Origin: Nageia nagi | Lineage: Eukaryota; Pinophyta | Length of the DNA stretch: 64,000 nucleotides | Direction of reading: 5' to 3' | Assembly (NCBI GenBank): GCA_050084985.1 | Contig: JBITNC010000001.1 | Location: 32,054,001-32,118,000, forward strand | Shown here: positions 60,215 to 64,000 of the stretch, in pieces | Layout of the letters: each line of letters begins with the position of its first letter | How positions within the stretch are numbered: position 1 is the first letter of the stretch | Made by a program: the position numbers and the translations under genes | The notes under the pieces: model-generated | What the model saw: only the letters and a program-made list of their open reading frames with translations | What the model was told of the DNA's origin: nothing | Database searches by the model: none

Positions 60215-60440
60215 GGTTTGAGAGAAAACCAAATTTAGAACACTTCAAAGTGTTTGGATGCCTTGCATATGTGCACATCAATGATGAAAGAAGGAGGAAA
60301 CTAGATGCCAAATCTGAACCATGTGTGTTATAGGATATTGTGAGCATTCAAAAGCTTACAAATTCTATAATCCCAAGACCCACTAAACAATTGTATCAAG
60401 AGATGCAATTTTTAATGAAGGGGGAGAGTACAACAAACCA
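60215..60440 (+). pseudogene. C-terminal part of Copia integrase
   Basis: Reads WFERKPNLEHFKVFGCLAYV, HINDERRRKLDAKSEPCVL and a stop, then in the next frame [15 protein letters not shown], one stop, and [12 protein letters not shown]. These are the conserved blocks at the end of Copia integrase (FGC-AYVH, KLD-KS, KGYR--D--, SRDVFNE). A frameshift within about 60330 and another after 60430 separate it from RT. The zinc and DDE parts are absent. Confidence 0.88.
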
Positions 60441-61790
60441 TAAAAAATTGCAGCAGAATGTGTTTGGAGGAGATAGTTTGGAGGAGAATGAAGCATTGAA
60501 AGTGCAGCCCAGCCATGGTGTGAGGAAGAAAAATGAGGAACAGCCATCAAGTGTGAGTACTCCAAGCTCACCAACATCATCATCTAGCTCCAACACATCA
60601 CCAAAAAGTGTAAGTGCACCAAGTTCACCCAATGCAAGATTGTTGAACCAAGGTAACAAAGGTAAGAGATGGTTGAGGGATCATCCGGAAAGCCAAATCA
60701 TAGATGGCAACTCTATGAGAAGATTCACAAGGAGCCAAACTCAAGAGATGCAAAATCTTGTTGCAAGATTAGAGAGCATGCACATATATGGAGATGAAGA
60801 CAATGGAGAGCCCAAAGGTGAAGTGGTAAATTATGCTCTTTCATGTGTTTCAAATTCTATTTCAAATACAAATATTGCTATTGTTGAGCCATCTTGTTAT
60901 GAAGAAGCTTGTTCTAATGGTGTTTGGATGCAAGCTATGAAAGAAGAGATTGATGCTATTGAAAGAAATGATACTTGGGAACTTTGCAAGTTGCCCAAAG
61001 GTAAGAAAATGGTTGGTTCCAAATGGGTGTACAAAACAAAATGCAAGAGTGATGGTAGTGTTGAGAGGTACAAAGCAAGGCTAGTGGCAAAGGGATTCAC
61101 TCAGCAGTATGGAGTGGATTTTGAGGAGACATTTGCACCGGTTGCAAGATAAGAAACAATCAGATTGGCACTCTCTTTGGCAGCAAGTAAGGGTTGGACA
61201 GTCCAACACATGGATGTGAAAAGTGCATTTTTGAATGGTGACATCAATGAAGAGGTGTATGTAGCACAACCTCAAGGTTTTGAGGTTTCAGGAAGAGAAG
61301 ACCATGTATACAAGCTCAAGAAGGCACTATATGGGCTGAAGCAAGCTCCAAGAGCTTGGTATACAAGAATTGATGGATACTTCAAAAGTGTGGGTTTTCA
61401 AAGAAGTGTAAGTGAACCTACCTTGTATTTTAAGAAAAGTGCTACTGATATTTTGATTGTTTGCTTTTATGTAGATGATTTGATATTCATGGGCAGCAAT
61501 AAGAAGATGAATGAAGAGTTCAAAACTCATATGATGGCTGAGTTTGACATGAAAGATCTTGGTTTGATGAGCTACTTTCTTGGCTTGGAGGTGCATCAAA
61601 CGCAAGATGAAATCTTTTTGTCTCAATCCAAATATGCAAGAGACATGCTCAAAAGATTCAAAATGGACAATTGCACACCTGTAGCAACACCTACAGCCCA
61701 TGGAGAACACCTTTGCAAGGAGGATGGAGAACCAAAAGTTGACAAAAAGCAATATAGGAGCATTGTTGGCAGTCTTATGTTTTTGACAAA
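60441..61790 (+). pseudogene. Copia reverse transcriptase, interrupted by one stop and truncated
   Basis: A Ser/Pro-rich linker ([20 protein letters not shown], about 60560-60625) is followed by [67 protein letters not shown], then TAA at 61150, ETIRLALSLAASKGWTVQHM, DVKSAFLNGDINEEVY, ALYGLKQAPRAWY, the catalytic FYVDDLIF (about 61470), MKDLGLMSYFLGLEVHQTQD and YRSIVGSLMFLTN. The usual Met in FAPVARMETIR is the stop. It ends where the F LTR begins. Confidence 0.93.
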
Positions 61791-62368
61791 TGTTTACAAA
61801 TAAAAATTGAGAGCGCAAATAAATAACTAAGCAATTATCTACACACTCAATGTTATCTGTATTCTTGCTACGGATAGCGATTTATTCTAGATAATCATAA
61901 ACAACATAACCAATTCAGAAGTATGCTTGTATCAACCAAGATTGTGATTTGTGTACTTACCTCACGGAACGTACCTGACAACGGAAGATGTAGATATTAG
62001 CGATGTGCTGATGATGAGCTACCTTTCCAACAGCATCGCAACCTGCAATGATGCCAAAAGAGGACCGCGGGGGATCCGTTTCAGTGATATAAGAGCACCG
62101 GCGGTGTTCTTCCATTCACAAAGGAGCACCGACGGCCTTATCTTGATAGCTTTGACCTCTCAGTTAGGTCCAGTTCTTCAGTACAGATATCTCAGATAGC
62201 AGTATAATATCAGAATTGATCGCAGATGTCAGGAGAGCTCGCGCAAGGAAGCACACAAACCACAGCCTTGTAGGCGGTACCAAGAGATACCTTAGGGGGT
62301 AGCCACTTACAAGACCATACGCGGGATCATGTGTATCCTTGTTGTTGTGGACTTACTATTAGATCCCT

Positions 62369-62378
62369 TATTTATATA
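62369..62378 (-). promoter_or_regulatory. TATA box of LTR F
   Basis: TATATAAATA on the minus strand, about 290 bp into the LTR. Confidence 0.6.
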
Positions 62379-62473
62379 GATATAGGTAATACCGCCCATA
62401 GGTCGGCGTGCATCCACATAAATAAGGTTAATTCACAAGATTTAAGATAAATACATCAATAAACAAGGTAATT

Positions 62474-62557
62474 CATGCAATACTCAAGATAAACCATGCA
62501 ATATTCAAGATAACCCATGCAATATTCAAGATAACCCATGCAATATTCATATTCAAG
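62474..62557. repeat. 21 bp tandem repeats in LTR F
   Basis: About four units of CATGCAATATTCAAGATAAC, starting at 62474, 62495, 62516 and 62537, the last partial. They lie upstream of the TATA box, in U3. Confidence 0.9.
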
Positions 62558-62668
62558 CCAAACATTGATATTATCACTTTAATCCATTCAAGACATATAG
62601 TTAAGCCAAGCATATTTCATTAATTCATTGATTTAAAAGCATAAATCATTTTTATGTGTTAACAGATG

Positions 62669-62678
62669 CCCCACTTTG
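62669..62678 (-). promoter_or_regulatory. Polypurine tract of element F
   Basis: Minus strand CCAAAGTGGGGCATC followed by the LTR start TGTTAACA. Confidence 0.65.
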
Positions 62679-63017
62679 GATGTGAAATCGAAAGAAACAT
62701 GAGGTGACCTGAGATTTTTCATTCAAAGTAAAAACACAACATCATAGCAAGCAATTTTGATAAGCAATGATAAACACTAACCATTTAAACATCATCATGA
62801 TAAGCTTATAGGTTGAGAAAACTCCCTTTTGATATTACCTTGGGCATGCCTTGCCCCTTGCGTTTTGCTGTAGAAGGTGATAGCATGATATGTCTGATAA
62901 CCTGATAATCTTGCTGCAATGCTGATGACCCAAGACAACATGCTTGACAACACACATAACAATGACGGGACAGACGACTTAACCACACATGCCGGCCGGA
63001 CAACAACTCGACAAGAC

Positions 63018-63167
63018 CAACTCACAAGACAAGACATGATAACACACATGACCAACTCACAAGACAAGACATGATAACACACATGATCAACTCACAAGAC
63101 AAAACATGATAACACACATGATCAACTCACAAGACAATACATGACAACACACATGATCAACTCAAGA
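63018..63167. repeat. 35 bp tandem repeats
   Basis: Four units plus a partial one, starting at 63018, 63053, 63088, 63123 and 63158. Each unit starts CAACTCACAAGACAAGACAT and continues GATAACACACATGA. Nearly identical. Confidence 0.92.
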
Positions 63168-63186
63168 TAACCATAACCAAACACAG

Positions 63187-63730
63187 GGGAGAGCTAAGTT
63201 CCACACAACTGAGCCCTCGCATCAAGAGGTGTACTACAGTTACCGAAGAACTGAACTCCGCAAAACAAATGATAAGCTGATAGTGGGAGAGCTAAGTATC
63301 CACACAACTGAGCCTCACATCAAGAGGTGTACTCCAATTGCCGAGGAACCGAACTCCGCAAAACAAGTGATAAGCTGATAATGGGAGAGCTAAGTATCCA
63401 CACAACTGAGCCCTCACATCAAGAGGTGTACTCCAGTTGCTGAAGAACCAAACTCCGCAAAACAATGATAAGCTGATAGGGAGAGCTAAGTTCCATACAA
63501 CTGAGCCTTCGCACCAAGTTGCATAAGAACCGAACTCTGCAAAACAAGTGATAAGCTGATAGGGAGAGCTAAGTTCCATACAACTGAGCCTTCACACTGG
63601 CTGTAGTCACATAAGAACCGAACTTCGCAAAACAAATGATAAGCTGATAGGGAGAGCTAAGTTCCATACAACTGAGCCTTCACACTGGCTGTAGTCACAT
63701 AAGAACCGAACTCCGCAAAACAAATGATAA
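63187..63730. repeat. ~83-98 bp tandem repeats
   Basis: Six units beginning GGGAGAGCTAAGT at 63187, 63285, 63383, 63479, 63562 and 63650. Unit length falls from 98 to 96 and then to 83-88 because a GAGGTGTACTCCAGTTGC-like segment is shortened or replaced. All include AACTCCGCAAAACAA and GATAAGCTGATA. Confidence 0.92.
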
Positions 63731-63731
63731 G

Positions 63732-64000
63732 CTGACTATGGGAGCTGGGACTCCACTCATAGCCACATGATAAGCACATGATAAGCTGACTATGGGAGCT
63801 GGACTCCACTCATAGCCACATGATAAGCACATGATAAACTGACTATGGGAGCTAGACTCCACTCATAGCCACATGATAAGCACATGATAAGCTGACTATG
63901 GGAGCTGGACTCCACTCATAGCCACATGATAAGCACATGATAAACTGACTATGGGAGCTAGACTCCACTCATAGCCACATGATAAGCACATGATAAGCTG
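63732..64000. repeat. 53 bp tandem repeats with alternating variants
   Basis: Units start at CTGACTATGGGAGCT at 63732, 63786, 63839, 63892, 63945 and 63998, continuing beyond the window. From 63786 on, units alternate between GCTGAC...GAGCTGGAC and ACTGAC...GAGCTAGAC, so the higher-order period is 106 bp. Confidence 0.92.

Larger units (their letters stand above)
60205..61790 (+). mobile_element. Copia pol fragment (integrase end and RT)
   Basis: Plus strand. Truncated on the left inside integrase and cut on the right, inside RT, by the LTR of element F at 61791. It is much better preserved than the Ty3 copies: the RT is interrupted by one stop only. Composition is closer to 42% GC. RT-RNase H following integrase identifies the Copia order. 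Confidence 0.92.
61791..62664 (-). mobile_element. 3' LTR of element F
   Basis: An 874 bp unit reading on the minus strand from TGTTAACACA (62664) to TTGTAAACA (61791). A polypurine tract AAAGTGGGG lies just outside its start at 62669-62678, and a TATA box lies inside in the same orientation, which fixes the strand. It interrupts the Copia RT. The left flank ACAAA could be one half of a target duplication; the other is outside the window. CpG content is higher than in the old elements. Confidence 0.85.
62665..64000 (-). other. 3' untranslated region of element F
   Basis: Noncoding region right of the polypurine tract, running off the window. After ~350 bp of unique sequence it consists of three successive tandem arrays with different unit lengths. 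Tandem repeats in this position are known for Tat-lineage elements such as Ogre, so F is probably of that lineage; no coding domain is inside the window to prove it. Confidence 0.6.

Noticed and set aside
61327-61818. Minus-strand ORF of 163 codons
   Set aside because: Exact antisense of the Copia RT, whose plus-strand motifs are unmistakable.
62795-63579. Minus-strand ORFs of 66-95 codons with repeated residues
   Set aside because: Translations of the tandem arrays of element F; no independent coding support.
63018-64000. CRISPR-like array
   Set aside because: Units are head-to-tail without unique spacers and lie in a plant retroelement 3' UTR.

Overview
The window looks like intergenic DNA from a large, repeat-rich land-plant genome. 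I found no intact host gene, tRNA, rRNA or CRISPR array. Almost everything attributable is LTR retrotransposon: four Ty3/Gypsy bodies of Tat-like or chromovirus type, a Copia pol fragment, a solo LTR and several LTR remnants. The coding parts are riddled with stops and single-base indels, and most of the window is AT-rich and poor in CpG. Old, slowly removed elements of this kind suggest a gymnosperm or another big-genome plant, but that is inference; no species marker is visible.

Layout. (1) 1-12318, minus strand: Tat-like element E1, with its 5' LTR at 11483-12318, a 1.9 kb leader with repeats, then gag, protease, RT, RNase H, a second archaeal-type RNase H (aRNH), integrase and an extra 3' ORF; its 3' LTR lies beyond the left edge. 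(2) 12319-28236, minus strand: a second Tat-like element, E2, with the same architecture and its 5' LTR at 27396-28236. E2 carries a 2.2 kb direct duplication (14563-16750 and 17266-19512), and between the copies sits a ~0.5 kb piece of another element's LTR that starts close to that LTR's predicted transcription start and ends at its PBS side. (3) 28604-56975, plus strand: element C, with aRNH placed before RT and a long, partly coiled-coil ORF after integrase. It is split by (4) chromovirus D, 37897-52209, plus strand, with LTRs of about 4.4 kb. The 5' LTR of D contains (5) a solo LTR, E, at 41030-42881, which is CpG-rich and holds six ~120 bp repeats with TGACGTCA-like motifs. (6) 56976-60204: another decayed coiled-coil reading frame, then unassigned AT-rich DNA. 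(7) 60205-61790, plus strand: a well-preserved Copia pol fragment, cut by (8) element F (minus strand), seen as its 3' LTR (61791-62664) and a 3' untranslated region of nested tandem repeats running off the right edge.

Nothing here works together as a host pathway. The relationships are those of nested transposition: F into Copia, D into C, the ancestor of solo LTR E into the LTR of D, and possibly E1 into E2. The points most worth a second look are the duplicated domain in the 3' ORF of E1, the R-U5-like insert flanked by the 2.2 kb duplication in E2, the aRNH-before-RT order in C, the repeat enhancer-like array in LTR E, and the stepwise tandem arrays in F.
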